Positions 1 to 9,410 of a DNA stretch of 64,000 bases are shown here, piece by piece; the first letter of the stretch is position 1; the number at the start of each line of letters is the position of its first letter. The notes beneath the pieces are model-generated. The model was given only the letters and a program-made list of their open reading frames with translations. It was not told the origin of the DNA and searched no databases. The stretch is from Bacillus_AD sp047238185 (GTDB taxonomy: Bacteria > Bacillota > Bacilli > Bacillales > DSM-1321). A program made the translations under genes and the position numbers. Location: assembly GCF_047238185.1 (NCBI RefSeq), contig NZ_JBDFMI010000001.1:620001-684000 (forward strand), given 5' to 3'.

Positions 1-1
1 T

Positions 2-1606
2 TATCCGGGAGGGGCGGTTCTTCCTATCTATGACGCGCTGTATGATGCCGGGATTGTCCACATTTTGACACGCCATGAACAGGGCGCCATTCATGCGGCA
101 GAGGGATATGCCAGAATTACAGGAAAGCCTGGTGTGGTCGTTGCTACTTCAGGTCCCGGTGCAACCAATATTGTCACCGGATTAGCCGATGCAATGATTG
201 ATTCATTGCCTCTCGTGGTGATAACAGGTCAAGTAGCGACTGGCGTCATTGGAACAGATGCTTTTCAGGAAGCGGATGTGCTTGGGATAACGACACCAAT
301 CACTAAGCACAATTACCAGGTCAGAAGAGTGGAAGACATTCCAAGAATTGTCAAAGAAGCATTCTATATTGCCTCAACCGGAAGGCCTGGACCTGTGCTA
401 ATTGATTTTCCGAAGGATATGGCTACTTTGGCGGATGAATGTGATGAAGATCCAGAATTATGTTTGCCAGGCTACCAGCCGACCATCAAGCCTAATAAAT
501 TGCAGATTCGCAAATTGATAGACGCAGTTTCTGCTGCCGAGAAGCCAGTCATACTGGCCGGCGCCGGTATCCTCCATTCCAAGGGATCAGCCGAATTGCT
601 TGAATACGCGGAGCAGCAAGGGTTGCCGGTAGTCCATACACTACTGGGTTTAGGGGGATTTCCCGCAAATCATCCGCAATTTGTTGGAATGGCGGGTATG
701 CATGGTGAGTATGCAGCCAACATGGCTCTTTATGAATGCGATCTATTAATTTCTATTGGTGCCAGATTCGATGATCGTGTGACAGGCAACTTGAAAACCT
801 TTGCTCCTTTTGCAACTATCGCCCATGTTGATATTGATCCCGCTGAGATCGGTAAGAATGTACCGACAGCTATACCTGTTGTAGGAGATGCGAAAGCAAC
901 ATTGCAAACACTCATAAAAAATGAAGGAGTAAAGGGAGATTACGGAGCGTGGATAAAAAGAATTTCTGCGTGGAAGAATACCCATCCGCTTCAATACGAC
1001 TCTGCATCAAAGGGAAACCTGAAGCCGCAAAAAGTAATCGAACTTTTGCATCAGTTTACAGAAGGAGATGCAATTGTCGTGACGGATGTTGGCCAGCATC
1101 AAATGTGGGCTGCCCAATATTATACTTTCAATAAGCCGCATGCCTGGGTAACATCAGGCGGTCTCGGTACAATGGGATTTTGTTTGCCGGCGGCAATAGG
1201 CGCCCAATTGGCCGCAACTGAGAAGACAGTTGTAGCGATTGCGGGAGACGGAGGCTTCCAGATGACATCGCAAGAGTTAGGCGTAATTGCGGAAATGAAA
1301 TTGCCGATCAAAATGATTATTGTCAATAACCAAGCGCTAGGAATGGTTAGGCAATGGCAGGAAATTTTCTATAAAGAAAGATATTCACATAGCTTGTTGA
1401 CCAGCCAACCATCCTTTGTCAAATTGGCTGAAGCATATGGAATTAAAGCTTTCCAGGCATCCACAGAAGAAGAAGCAAGAGTTTCTCTTCAAGAAGCCTT
1501 TTCTGTTGCTGAACCGGTGTTGATTGATATGAGGGTCGAAGCGATGGAAAACGTATATCCTATGGTTGCTCCGGGCAAAGGCCTGCATGAAATGGAGGGG
1601 ATTTAA
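2..1606 (+). CDS. ilvB: Acetolactate synthase large subunit (5' end outside window)
   Basis: Catalytic subunit of acetohydroxyacid synthase: ThDP-dependent condensation of pyruvate with pyruvate or 2-oxobutyrate, the first common step of valine, leucine and isoleucine synthesis. The frame is open from base 2 (YPGGAVLPIYDALYDAG), so the TTG at 65 is internal and the gene begins before the window; roughly 40 N-terminal residues are missing. The ThDP-activating Glu lies in RHEQGA and the ThDP/Mg motif is GDGGFQMTSQEL...NN near the C-terminus. It ends 3 bases before ilvH, so the two subunits are surely cotranscribed. The ilv-leu leader (a T-box in B. subtilis) would lie upstream, outside the window. 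Confidence 0.98.
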   Translation, partial: YPGGAVLPIYDALYDAGIVHILTRHEQGAIHAAEGYARITGKPGVVVATSGPGATNIVTGLADAMIDSLPLVVITGQVATGVIGTDAFQEADVLGITTPITKHNYQVRRVEDIPRIVKEAFYIASTGRPGPVLIDFPKDMATLADECDEDPELCLPGYQPTIKPNKLQIRKLIDAVSAAEKPVILAGAGILHSKGSAELLEYAEQQGLPVVHTLLGLGGFPANHPQFVGMAGMHGEYAANMALYECDLLISIGARFDDRVTGNLKTFAPFATIAHVDIDPAEIGKNVPTAIPVVGDAKATLQTLIKNEGVKGDYGAWIKRISAWKNTHPLQYDSASKGNLKPQKVIELLHQFTEGDAIVVTDVGQHQMWAAQYYTFNKPHAWVTSGGLGTMGFCLPAAIGAQLAATEKTVVAIAGDGGFQMTSQELGVIAEMKLPIKMIIVNNQALGMVRQWQEIFYKERYSHSLLTSQPSFVKLAEAYGIKAFQASTEEEARVSLQEAFSVAEPVLIDMRVEAMENVYPMVAPGKGLHEMEGI

Positions 1607-1609
1607 GGC

Positions 1610-2128
1610 ATGAAAGGGATTATTACATTGACTGTTATGAACAGGCCTGGTGTGTTGAACCGCATTACTAATTTGTTCTCGAGCCGGAACTACAATATTG
1701 AAAGCATAACAGTTGGCCATTCTGAACAAGAAGGCATTTCCAGAATGACTGTCGTGGTTAATGTGGATGAGGAAAGAATCCTTGAACAGATCACAAAGCA
1801 GCTTAATAAACAAATAGATGTCATCAAGGTGACTGAAATGACAAACCAAAGCTTTGTTGCCAGGGAATTGGCTTTGATTAAAGTGTCAGTTACTCCTCCT
1901 ACAAGGGGAGAAATATATTCGCTGGTGGAACCTTTCAGAGCTTCAGTCATTGATATCAGCAAAGATTCCCTCGTTATCCAAATAACCGGGGAATCAGATA
2001 AAGTGGAGGCTTTTATTGAACTGTTGAAGCCGTATGGAATAAAAGAACTGGCAAGAACAGGTACAACAGCCTTCCCGCGAGGCATGCAGAAACATTCCAA
2101 TGCAGCAAACACATTGTCAATTGTATAA
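1610..2128 (+). CDS. ilvH: Acetolactate synthase small (regulatory) subunit
   Basis: Regulatory subunit that activates IlvB and confers valine feedback inhibition. The 172-residue protein opens with an ACT domain (MKGIITLTVMNRPGVLNRIT, then FSSRNYNIESITVG) and has the usual second half seen in bacterial IlvH (GEIYSLVEPFRASVIDIS). Length is typical of Firmicutes IlvH. The ATG lies 3 bases after the ilvB stop, and the ribosome binding site GGAGGGG sits inside the end of ilvB. Confidence 0.98.
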   Translation: MKGIITLTVMNRPGVLNRITNLFSSRNYNIESITVGHSEQEGISRMTVVVNVDEERILEQITKQLNKQIDVIKVTEMTNQSFVARELALIKVSVTPPTRGEIYSLVEPFRASVIDISKDSLVIQITGESDKVEAFIELLKPYGIKELARTGTTAFPRGMQKHSNAANTLSIV

Positions 2129-2173
2129 CCATTGTCAAAAACAATGTAAAAATAATAATAAAAAGGGAGTTTG

Positions 2174-3211
2174 ATGAAGATGACAGCAAAAATGTATTAT
2201 AACGGGGACGCTAATAAAGATTATTTACAAGGAAAAACAGTTGCAATTGTAGGGTATGGTTCACAGGGACATGCGCACGCACAAAATTTGCGCGATAGCG
2301 GAGTGAATGTTGTGATCGGCCTCCGCAAAGGACGTTCATGGGATAAAGCAGTTGAAGACCGATTTGATGTGTATTCTGTTAAAGAAGCGGTGGAGCAAGC
2401 GGATGTTGTTATGATCCTGCTGCCGGATGAAATGCAGCCTAAAGTGTACCATGAAGAAATTGAAGCAAGTTTGACAGCAGGCAAAGCATTGATGTTTGCC
2501 CATGGATTCAACGTTCATTTCTCACAAATTGTGCCTCCGAGCGATGTGGATGTATTGCTGGTTGCCCCTAAAGGTCCAGGACATCTAGTGCGCCGTACAT
2601 ATGAACAGGAAGCGGGCGTACCGGCACTGTTCGCGATTTATCAAGATGTGACTGGGGAAGCGCGTGATTTAGCGTTGTCTTATGCATATGGAATCGGCGC
2701 ATTGCGCGCAGGTGCTCTTGAAACTACTTTCCAAGAAGAAACAGAAACTGATTTGTTCGGTGAACAAGCTGTTCTGTGCGGGGGATTGACTGCACTTGTA
2801 AAAGCCGGTTTTGAAACATTGACGGAAGCTGGCTATCAGCCTGAGCTCGCATACTTTGAATGTCTACATGAACTGAAATTAATCGTCGACCTTATGTATG
2901 AAGGCGGCTTAGAAAATATGAGATATAGCATCTCCGATACAGCGCAATGGGGAGATTTCGTTTCAGGTCCGCGGATTATTACCGATTCAGTAAAAGCAGA
3001 AATGAAAAATGTATTGACTGATATTCAGGAAGGCCGTTTTGCAAAAGGCTGGATCTTGGAAAATCAGGCAAATCGTCCAGAGTTCAATTCAATCAACCGC
3101 AGGGAAAATGAACATCAAATCGAAAAAGTGGGCCGCGAACTTCGCAAAATGATGCCGTTTGTACAGCAATCCCATAAGAAGAAAGAGGTGGTCGGTGTTG
3201 CGCAAGATTAA
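2174..3211 (+). CDS. ilvC: Ketol-acid reductoisomerase (NADP+)
   Basis: Class I (short) KARI: Mg-dependent alkyl shift and NADPH reduction of acetolactate or acetohydroxybutyrate. The N-terminal Rossmann motif is GYGSQGHAHAQNLRDSG. The metal-binding acidic cluster ETDLFGEQAVLCGG and the knotted C-terminal domain follow; about 345 residues is normal. Three near starts exist, TTG 2171, ATG 2174 and ATG 2180, behind the Shine-Dalgarno AAAGGGAG at 2162-2169. Spacing excludes the TTG but does not clearly separate the two ATGs. The 3' end overlaps the leuA start. Confidence 0.97.
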   Translation: MKMTAKMYYNGDANKDYLQGKTVAIVGYGSQGHAHAQNLRDSGVNVVIGLRKGRSWDKAVEDRFDVYSVKEAVEQADVVMILLPDEMQPKVYHEEIEASLTAGKALMFAHGFNVHFSQIVPPSDVDVLLVAPKGPGHLVRRTYEQEAGVPALFAIYQDVTGEARDLALSYAYGIGALRAGALETTFQEETETDLFGEQAVLCGGLTALVKAGFETLTEAGYQPELAYFECLHELKLIVDLMYEGGLENMRYSISDTAQWGDFVSGPRIITDSVKAEMKNVLTDIQEGRFAKGWILENQANRPEFNSINRRENEHQIEKVGRELRKMMPFVQQSHKKKEVVGVAQD

Positions 3212-4733
3212 TATTTTCGATACCACACTTAGGGATGGAGAGCAGTCGCCAGGAGTCAATCTAAATTTCTCGGAAAAACTTGAAATAGCAAAACAACTTG
3301 AAAGATTAGGAGTCGATATCATTGAAGCGGGCTTTCCTGCCGCTTCTCCAGGCGATGCTGCGTCTGTGAAGGAAATCGCACGTGTTGTAAAGGGATCATC
3401 TGTCACCGGGCTGGCGCGTTGTGTGACGAAAGATATAGATGCGGCATGGGAAGCGTTGAAGGAAAGTGCAGAACCAAGAATACATGTATTTTTAGCTACA
3501 TCACCAATACATCGTAATTATAAATTGAAGTTATCAAAAGACGAAGTGATAGAGCAAGCTGTAAATTGTGTTAAATACGCTTCTGAACGGTTCCCAATCG
3601 TTCAATGGTCAGCGGAGGATGCTGGCAGGACTGAACTGGACTACTTGGCCACAATTGTGGAAAAAGTCATAGCTGCAGGTGCAAAGGTCATCAATATACC
3701 AGATACGGTCGGTTACATTACGCCGAAAGAATATGGCGATGTATTCAAATATTTACATGAGCATGTTCCTTCTATAGATAAGGTACAGCTTTCAACCCAT
3801 TGCCATGATGACTTGGGAATGGCGACAGCAAACTCACTAGCGGCAATTGAAGCGGGAGCAACACAGATTGAAGGAACATTCAACGGTATCGGTGAAAGAG
3901 CAGGGAATGCTGCACTAGAAGAAGTCATCCTTGCCCTCTATACCCGGAAGGACCATTACCAAGCTTTCACTGATATTCAATTAAAAGAAATTAAGCGAAG
4001 CAGTGACCTAATCAGTAAGCTGACAGGGATGGTCGTTCCAGCGAATAAGGCAGTAATCGGGAATAATGCCTATGCACATGAATCAGGGATCCATCAGGAT
4101 GGCGTTTTGAAAGAAAAAACAACCTATGAAATTATTTCACCTGAAGTGGTAGGCTTTAGCCTCAATAATATGGTGCTAGGTAAGCACTCAGGAAGACATG
4201 CCTTTAAAACTCGGCTAGAAGAATTGGGATTGCAGGTAAATGAAGAAGAAATGAATAAATTATTCAAAACATTCAAAGAATTGGCGGATAAGAAGAAAGA
4301 GATGACAGATGACGATTTAGTAGCGCTTGTACTGGAGGAGCGATCAAGCAACACAGAAAAATTCATTGAATTGGTTTCTCTTCAGATCCAATATGGAACG
4401 AACCAAGTGCCTACAGCGACAGTCACATTGTCTGGTTTCAACAATGAAATCATCCAGGAAGCTGGAACAGGAGCTGGCAGTATCGAAGCTCTTTACAATA
4501 CGCTGCAAAAAAGCATCGAAGGCGATGTGGATCTGCTGGATTATCGCATTCAGTCGGTTGGTGCCGGCCGTGATGCTTTAGCTCAAGTCTATGTGAAAAT
4601 GAACTATATGGGTACGGAAACAAGCGGCCGAGGATTGGCCCAAGATGTACTTGAAGCATCTGCCAAAGCTTATTTAAACGCTATTAATAGAGTGATTTAT
4701 CTGGAAGGCAATAAAGCAGTCGTAACATCTTGA
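3198..4733 (+). CDS. leuA: 2-isopropylmalate synthase
   Basis: Condenses acetyl-CoA with 2-oxoisovalerate, committing carbon to leucine. The HMGL-like TIM barrel opens with INIFDTTLRDGEQSPG (substrate and metal signature) and contains the metal-binding STHCHDDLGMATANS. A C-terminal LeuA allosteric domain follows (TATVTLSGFNNEI onwards). The open frame reaches back to 3159, but the Shine-Dalgarno AAAGAGGTGG at 3183-3191 points to TTG 3198 (MRKINIFD, the start seen in B. subtilis) or GTG 3195. With this start it has 511 residues and overlaps the last 14 bases of ilvC, which implies translational coupling. Confidence 0.97.
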   Translation: MRKINIFDTTLRDGEQSPGVNLNFSEKLEIAKQLERLGVDIIEAGFPAASPGDAASVKEIARVVKGSSVTGLARCVTKDIDAAWEALKESAEPRIHVFLATSPIHRNYKLKLSKDEVIEQAVNCVKYASERFPIVQWSAEDAGRTELDYLATIVEKVIAAGAKVINIPDTVGYITPKEYGDVFKYLHEHVPSIDKVQLSTHCHDDLGMATANSLAAIEAGATQIEGTFNGIGERAGNAALEEVILALYTRKDHYQAFTDIQLKEIKRSSDLISKLTGMVVPANKAVIGNNAYAHESGIHQDGVLKEKTTYEIISPEVVGFSLNNMVLGKHSGRHAFKTRLEELGLQVNEEEMNKLFKTFKELADKKKEMTDDDLVALVLEERSSNTEKFIELVSLQIQYGTNQVPTATVTLSGFNNEIIQEAGTGAGSIEALYNTLQKSIEGDVDLLDYRIQSVGAGRDALAQVYVKMNYMGTETSGRGLAQDVLEASAKAYLNAINRVIYLEGNKAVVTS

Positions 4734-4743
4734 CCTTCTGGAT

Positions 4744-4786
4744 GGCCGGGTGAAATTATTCGAATCATTCGTTTTTCGCTCCGGCC
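4744..4786 (+). other. Intercistronic hairpin between leuA and leuB
   Basis: GGCCGG (4744-4749) pairs with CCGGCC (4781-4786). The adjacent GTGAAA and TTTCGC extend the stem with one bulged T. No U-tract follows, so it looks like a processing or mRNA-stability hairpin and not a terminator. Confidence 0.5.
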
Positions 4787-4828
4787 TGTAGTTAACGATG
4801 AATAATTCAAACAAAGGAGATGTTCCGT

Positions 4829-5941
4829 ATGGAAAAAGTGATTACTGTATTGCAGGGTGACGGAATAGGCAAGGAAGTAACGAAGGGGGCTGTTGAAGTT
4901 CTCAAAGCGGTAGCGCAGCGATACGGGCACTCCTTTCAGTTTGAGTATGGCTTAATCGGGGGTGCTGCCATCGATCAGGCAGGCAATCCGCTTCCTGATG
5001 AAACGTTGGAAATGTGCCGAAAAAGCGATGCTGTTCTGCTTGGGGCCGTTGGAGGGCCGAAATGGGATGAGAATCCGTCCCATCTGCGGCCTGAAGCAGG
5101 ATTGTTGAAAATCAGAAAGGAACTTGGATTGTATGCCAATCTTCGTCCGATCACTTTTTTTAAAAGCTTGGCTGATGCATCGCCTTTGAAGAAAGAATTT
5201 ATTGAGGGTGTCGATATGATGATTGTCCGTGAATTGACAGGCGGAATTTATTTCGGCAAACCGAGTGAACGAATAGAATGTGAAGGGCAAGAGGCGGTAG
5301 TCGATACATTATTCTACAAGCGTGAAGAAATAGAACGCATTCTGGAATTGGCGTTTCAGCTGGCAAGTAAACGGAAGGGAAAAGTGACATCTGTCGATAA
5401 AGCAAATGTTCTTGCTTCAAGCAAGCTTTGGCGGGAAGTGGCCATAGACGTAAGCAAAAAATATCCGGATGTTGAATTGGAGCATATGCTAGTCGACAAT
5501 GCAGCTATGCAATTGATCCGCCATCCTAAACAATTTGATGTGGTAGTCACTGAAAATATGTTTGGAGATATTTTAAGCGATGAAGCTTCTGTATTGACAG
5601 GCTCTTTAGGAATGCTGCCTTCAGCAAGCCTTTCTACTGGGCAATTAAATCTGTTCGAGCCAATCCACGGTTCTGCTCCTGATATTGCGGGCAAGGGCTA
5701 TGCGAATCCGTTGGCAACCATTCTTTCTGCCGCTTCGATGCTTCGATTATCATTCGGCCTTGATGAAGAAGCGCAGGAGGTAGAGAAGGCTGTGCAGGAG
5801 GTGCTGGAACTGGGGATTCGGACACGGGATATCGCCCATACCGGCTCAAGAGTGGTCAGTACGGATGAAATGGTTCAGGAAGTGAAAGCTACTATTCTTG
5901 ACCATGAAGCTATTTCTCATATTATGGGAGCATATGCATAA
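4829..5941 (+). CDS. leuB: 3-isopropylmalate dehydrogenase
   Basis: NAD-dependent oxidative decarboxylation of 3-isopropylmalate to 2-oxoisocaproate. The family signature VTENMFGDILSDEASVLTGSLG is intact (read here as two adjoining stretches), as are the N-terminal LQGDGIG motif and LRPEAGLLKIRKELGLYAN. The open frame starts at 4820, but that ATG overlaps the Shine-Dalgarno AAAGGAG (4813-4819). ATG 4829, 9 bases downstream, gives the usual MEKVITVLQGDGIG start and 370 residues. It follows leuA by 95 bases that contain a stable hairpin. Confidence 0.97.
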   Translation: MEKVITVLQGDGIGKEVTKGAVEVLKAVAQRYGHSFQFEYGLIGGAAIDQAGNPLPDETLEMCRKSDAVLLGAVGGPKWDENPSHLRPEAGLLKIRKELGLYANLRPITFFKSLADASPLKKEFIEGVDMMIVRELTGGIYFGKPSERIECEGQEAVVDTLFYKREEIERILELAFQLASKRKGKVTSVDKANVLASSKLWREVAIDVSKKYPDVELEHMLVDNAAMQLIRHPKQFDVVVTENMFGDILSDEASVLTGSLGMLPSASLSTGQLNLFEPIHGSAPDIAGKGYANPLATILSAASMLRLSFGLDEEAQEVEKAVQEVLELGIRTRDIAHTGSRVVSTDEMVQEVKATILDHEAISHIMGAYA

Positions 5942-5961
5942 TGATTGTGGGTTAAATGCAG

Positions 5962-5996
5962 AAAGGCACGCAAGATCCATGCTGCGTGCCTTTTTC
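5962..5996 (+). terminator. Intrinsic terminator between leuB and leuC
   Basis: AAAGGCACGCA (5962-5972) pairs perfectly with TGCGTGCCTTT (5983-5993) around a 10-base loop and runs into a T-rich tract. It sits inside what is normally one ilv-leu operon, so it probably reduces leuCD transcription or defines a shorter transcript. Confidence 0.8.
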
Positions 5997-6048
5997 TTCA
6001 AATGAGTAAAAATCGAATACGGATGTATGTTTATATAGGAGGGGAATT

Positions 6049-7467
6049 ATGGGGAAATCCATTATCGAAAAAATTTGGGAGAATCATATAGTCAGCAGTG
6101 AAGCGGAAAAACCGGATCTTATATATATAGATATGCATTATATCCATGAAGTCACATCGCCGCAGGCTTTCGAAGGAATCCGCTTGAAAAAACGGACGGT
6201 AAGAAGACCGGACAAGACATTTGCCACAATGGACCATAATGTACCTACAGTCAATAAATATCTGATCCATGATGAAATAGCCAAGAATCAGCTGGCGGCC
6301 TTAGAGGCGAATTGCAGTGAATTCAATATTGCATTGGCTGACCTGGATAGCCCGGAGCAAGGAATTGTCCATGTGATCGGACCTGAATTGGGCATTACCC
6401 AGCCTGGCATGACGATTGTTTGCGGAGATAGCCATACATCCACTCATGGAGCTTTCGGGGCACTTGCTTTCGGAATTGGAACCAGTGAAGTGGAGCATGT
6501 CTTGGCAACTCAAACATTATGGCAAACGAAGCCCAAAACGATGAAGCTTGAAATAAATGGGGAGCTTGGTCAAGGCGTCAGTGCGAAAGATGTAATCCTT
6601 TATGTCATTTCTAAATTTGGTGTGAATTTTGGAACAGGCCATGTAATTGAGTATTGTGGCGGTGTTTTTGAGCAAATGTCGATGGAAGAGCGGATGACTG
6701 TTTGCAATATGTCGATTGAAGGAGGCGCAAGAGCCGGGCTGATAGCGCCGGATGAAACGACTTTTTCCTATTTAAAAGGAAGGAAATATGCCCCTACAGG
6801 AGAGAAGTTTGAGCAATCTGCAGAACGATGGAAGCATTTAAAGAGCGATTCCGATGCAACCTATGATACGTACATCACTCTTGATGGTGAGGAAATTGCG
6901 CCGATGGTCAGCTGGGGTACAAATCCAGGCATGTGCAGCGCTGTGAGCAAGAATGTGCCGACCTTGTCTGAGCAGGCGTCGGAGGGGAAACGTTCGGAGC
7001 TGGAACGAGCCCTAGCTTATATGGGATTGCAAGAAGGCATGCCTATTTCATCTATACCAGTTCAGCATGTGTTTATAGGATCCTGCACAAACTCCCGTAT
7101 CGAGGACTTAAGAGCTGCTGCAGAAGTAGTAAGGGGCAAACAAGTAAAAGCTGGAGTACGGGCAATGGTGGTCCCTGGTTCACAGCAGGTAAAGAAACAG
7201 GCTGAAGAAGAAGGGTTGGCCGACCTTTTTACTGCGGCTGGATTTGAATGGAGAGAATCAGGCTGCAGTATGTGCTTGAGTATGAATCCAGATGTTGTTC
7301 CTTCGGGCGAGCATTGCGCATCCACTTCCAATAGGAATTTTGAAGGCAGGCAAGGGCAGGGAGCCCGTACCCATTTAGTTAGTCCAATTATGGCAGCGGC
7401 GGCAGCCTTACATGGCACTTTTGTAGATGTTAGAGAGTTGCTGGGCCAGTCTGAACAAACAATTTGA
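6049..7467 (+). CDS. leuC: 3-isopropylmalate dehydratase large subunit
   Basis: Aconitase-family subunit that, with LeuD, isomerises 2-isopropylmalate to 3-isopropylmalate. The 4Fe-4S ligands are visible as GSCTNSR and SGCSMCLSMN, and the active-site region VCGDSHTSTHGAFGALAFGIG is present (quoted across adjoining motifs). The 472-residue length is typical of bacterial LeuC. ATG 6049 is preceded by the strong Shine-Dalgarno ATAGGAGGGG. A terminator-like hairpin separates it from leuB. Confidence 0.98.
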   Translation: MGKSIIEKIWENHIVSSEAEKPDLIYIDMHYIHEVTSPQAFEGIRLKKRTVRRPDKTFATMDHNVPTVNKYLIHDEIAKNQLAALEANCSEFNIALADLDSPEQGIVHVIGPELGITQPGMTIVCGDSHTSTHGAFGALAFGIGTSEVEHVLATQTLWQTKPKTMKLEINGELGQGVSAKDVILYVISKFGVNFGTGHVIEYCGGVFEQMSMEERMTVCNMSIEGGARAGLIAPDETTFSYLKGRKYAPTGEKFEQSAERWKHLKSDSDATYDTYITLDGEEIAPMVSWGTNPGMCSAVSKNVPTLSEQASEGKRSELERALAYMGLQEGMPISSIPVQHVFIGSCTNSRIEDLRAAAEVVRGKQVKAGVRAMVVPGSQQVKKQAEEEGLADLFTAAGFEWRESGCSMCLSMNPDVVPSGEHCASTSNRNFEGRQGQGARTHLVSPIMAAAAALHGTFVDVRELLGQSEQTI

Positions 7468-7496
7468 AATGATCAAACGAATAGGAGGTTTCAGGA

Positions 7497-8090
7497 ATGG
7501 AGCCGTTTAAACAATATAATGGAAAAACAGCGGTATTGAATCGGGTGAATGTCGATACCGATCAAATTATCCCAAAGCAGTTCTTAAAAAGGATTGAACG
7601 GACTGGTTTTGGAGAATTTTTATTCTATAATTGGCGTTTCAATGAAGATGGAACCAAGAATGAGCAATTCGAGCTGAATCAGCCGAATGCCATGGGGGCC
7701 AGCATCTTAATAGCCGGCGATAATTTTGGTTGTGGTTCATCAAGAGAGCATGCGCCATGGTCGTTGGCGGATTATGGTTTCAAAGCTGTCATTTCATCGT
7801 CATTTGCCGATATTTTTTACCAAAATTGCCTTAAAAATGGGTTGCTGCCTATTAAACTATCTTCGGGGGAATTGGAAGATCTCATTAAACGGTCCCAACA
7901 GGTGGAGGATTATCAACTATCCGTTGATTTGCCTGGCCAGATCGTTAAAGATGAAGCAGGGTTCTCTGCATCGTTTGATATCCATCCTTATTGGAAGGAA
8001 ATGCTGGTAAATGGCTGGGACGAAATATCGATTACTCTGCAGTATGATGAACAAATTACTCAATATGAGCAAGCAATCGGGAGTAGATGA
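7497..8090 (+). CDS. leuD: 3-isopropylmalate dehydratase small subunit
   Basis: Swivel-domain partner of LeuC. The subunit signature NFGCGSSREHAPWSL is intact and the 197 residues match the family. Start ATG 7497 has the Shine-Dalgarno ATAGGAGG. It is the last gene of the ilv-leu operon and is followed by a clear intrinsic terminator. Confidence 0.98.
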   Translation: MEPFKQYNGKTAVLNRVNVDTDQIIPKQFLKRIERTGFGEFLFYNWRFNEDGTKNEQFELNQPNAMGASILIAGDNFGCGSSREHAPWSLADYGFKAVISSSFADIFYQNCLKNGLLPIKLSSGELEDLIKRSQQVEDYQLSVDLPGQIVKDEAGFSASFDIHPYWKEMLVNGWDEISITLQYDEQITQYEQAIGSR

Positions 8091-8122
8091 TCTCCGATAT
8101 TTCCATAAATTGTACGGACAAT

Positions 8123-8162
8123 AAAAAAGCATCCTCAATTCAATTATTGAGGGTGTTTTTTC
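8123..8162 (+). terminator. Intrinsic terminator of the ilv-leu operon
   Basis: CATCCTCAAT (8130-8139) pairs with ATTGAGGGTG (8146-8155), with one U.G pair, flanked by A6 and followed by T6. Confidence 0.85.
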
Positions 8163-8340
8163 TGTTTGAAGGCTTTCAGGCTGCTGTTGCTATGGCGGAA
8201 AGGCCAGTGGGGATGAAGATGAAATGTTTTAAACTGTGGCAAAAAAGAAAAATAAGGTTTGAAAGGGTGTTTTTGTGTTAAGGAATAGAACATGTTAAAC
8301 TGTATGGTAAATTCAGAAGAATCAAGGCGGAATGTCAGTC

Positions 8341-9336
8341 ATGAAAAATAAGAAAGAGACCGGTAATATTATTCCTTTTCCCGGCTTGGAAAAAAGGCTG
8401 GTCGAAAAAGGATTAGACTCCATCGTTGAAAAACGGTTCAAGGAAGCCCAGCCGCTTTTATCAGAAGCATTGCAATTCAATCCGGAAGATTATAACGCCA
8501 GATTTGGTTTAATTGTCGCCAGTTTGGAAATGGGGCAATATCTCGAAGCTAGGCAGCATTGCGAGTTTTTACTGAAAAATGGCCTAGGGGATTATTTCAA
8601 AACAGTTGAAATGTATATTATGATTCTGCTGCAACTACAGGAATACGAAGAAATGGAAGGCATAATTGCTGCACTCCTGGATGAGGGCCATGTGCCAACT
8701 GATAAAGAGGAACATTTTCAAAGTATGCTGGAATTCAGCAGGAAAATGGCATCGCAAATACCTCATGAAGAAGAGGAACCGCTATTTTCCGATGAAGGAA
8801 CGAACCTAGCAGATCTTTCTTTACAGGAGCAAATGCTGTTGGTACAGCAATGGAAAGATGGAAATATCCGTATACATATACCGGAGATAAGGGAATATCT
8901 GTGTTCGGAGAAGGGGCATCCTTTTATTAAAACAATCATGCTGCTGCTGCTTAGAGAGCAGGAAGTGCAGGGAGATTTCGAAGTCCATAAATGGTCAGAA
9001 TTGAAAACGGTCAGCCCTTTATCGCTGGATGATGTTCACGAGCGCCCATTTTATAGGGAAATAACGTCTCTCCTGGAAGATGTACTTGGAAGCATGGATC
9101 CATCACTTGCCCAATTAGCCATTCAATTAGTGGAAAGGCAGCAGTTCATCCTGTATCCTATGGAGCCGGAACAACCATTTGGAAAATTTGCGGCCGCGTA
9201 TCATATGATGTCGCTAAACTATTTCGGAACTGAGTGCGATATGGACGAAATAGCAGGTTTATATGGGTGCGGAGAGGCTGAGGCGCTAGATGCCCTCGCG
9301 TTTATCGAGCAGATAGAAGAAATTTCTTCTATATAA
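8341..9336 (+). CDS. ysoA: TPR-like protein, YsoA homologue
   Basis: Soluble helical protein of 331 residues with tetratricopeptide-like repeats near the N-terminus (PLLSEALQFNPEDYNARFGL, then EARQHCEFLLKNG). It occupies the position of B. subtilis ysoA between leuD and tig, which is the main basis for the name; the molecular function is not known to me. The frame also has an ATG at 8332, but the Shine-Dalgarno AAGGCGG (8324-8330) is 1 base from it and 10 from ATG 8341, so 8341 is preferred. Confidence 0.85.
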   Translation: MKNKKETGNIIPFPGLEKRLVEKGLDSIVEKRFKEAQPLLSEALQFNPEDYNARFGLIVASLEMGQYLEARQHCEFLLKNGLGDYFKTVEMYIMILLQLQEYEEMEGIIAALLDEGHVPTDKEEHFQSMLEFSRKMASQIPHEEEEPLFSDEGTNLADLSLQEQMLLVQQWKDGNIRIHIPEIREYLCSEKGHPFIKTIMLLLLREQEVQGDFEVHKWSELKTVSPLSLDDVHERPFYREITSLLEDVLGSMDPSLAQLAIQLVERQQFILYPMEPEQPFGKFAAAYHMMSLNYFGTECDMDEIAGLYGCGEAEALDALAFIEQIEEISSI

Positions 9337-9353
9337 TATTTAAGGTTAAGCTG

Positions 9354-9381
9354 TTGAAAGAAAGTGAAGCTATGATATAAT
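9354..9381 (+). promoter_or_regulatory. SigA promoter of tig with extended -10
   Basis: TTGAAA (9354-9359), 16-base spacer, TATAAT (9376-9381) preceded by TGA, which forms an extended -10. A transcript would start near 9388 and have a leader of about 140 bases. Confidence 0.8.
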
Positions 9382-9410
9382 GTAATGGTTGTAATAGAAT
9401 AGTTACAAAT

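Noticed and set aside
1385..2112. Long - strand open frames opposite ilvB/ilvH
   Set aside because: They lie opposite strongly conserved genes and have no family motifs.
4744..4786. leuA-leuB hairpin as an intrinsic terminator
   Set aside because: No T tract follows the stem.
8087..8281. 64-codon + frame after leuD
   Set aside because: It runs through the ilv-leu terminator and has no Shine-Dalgarno or protein-like composition.
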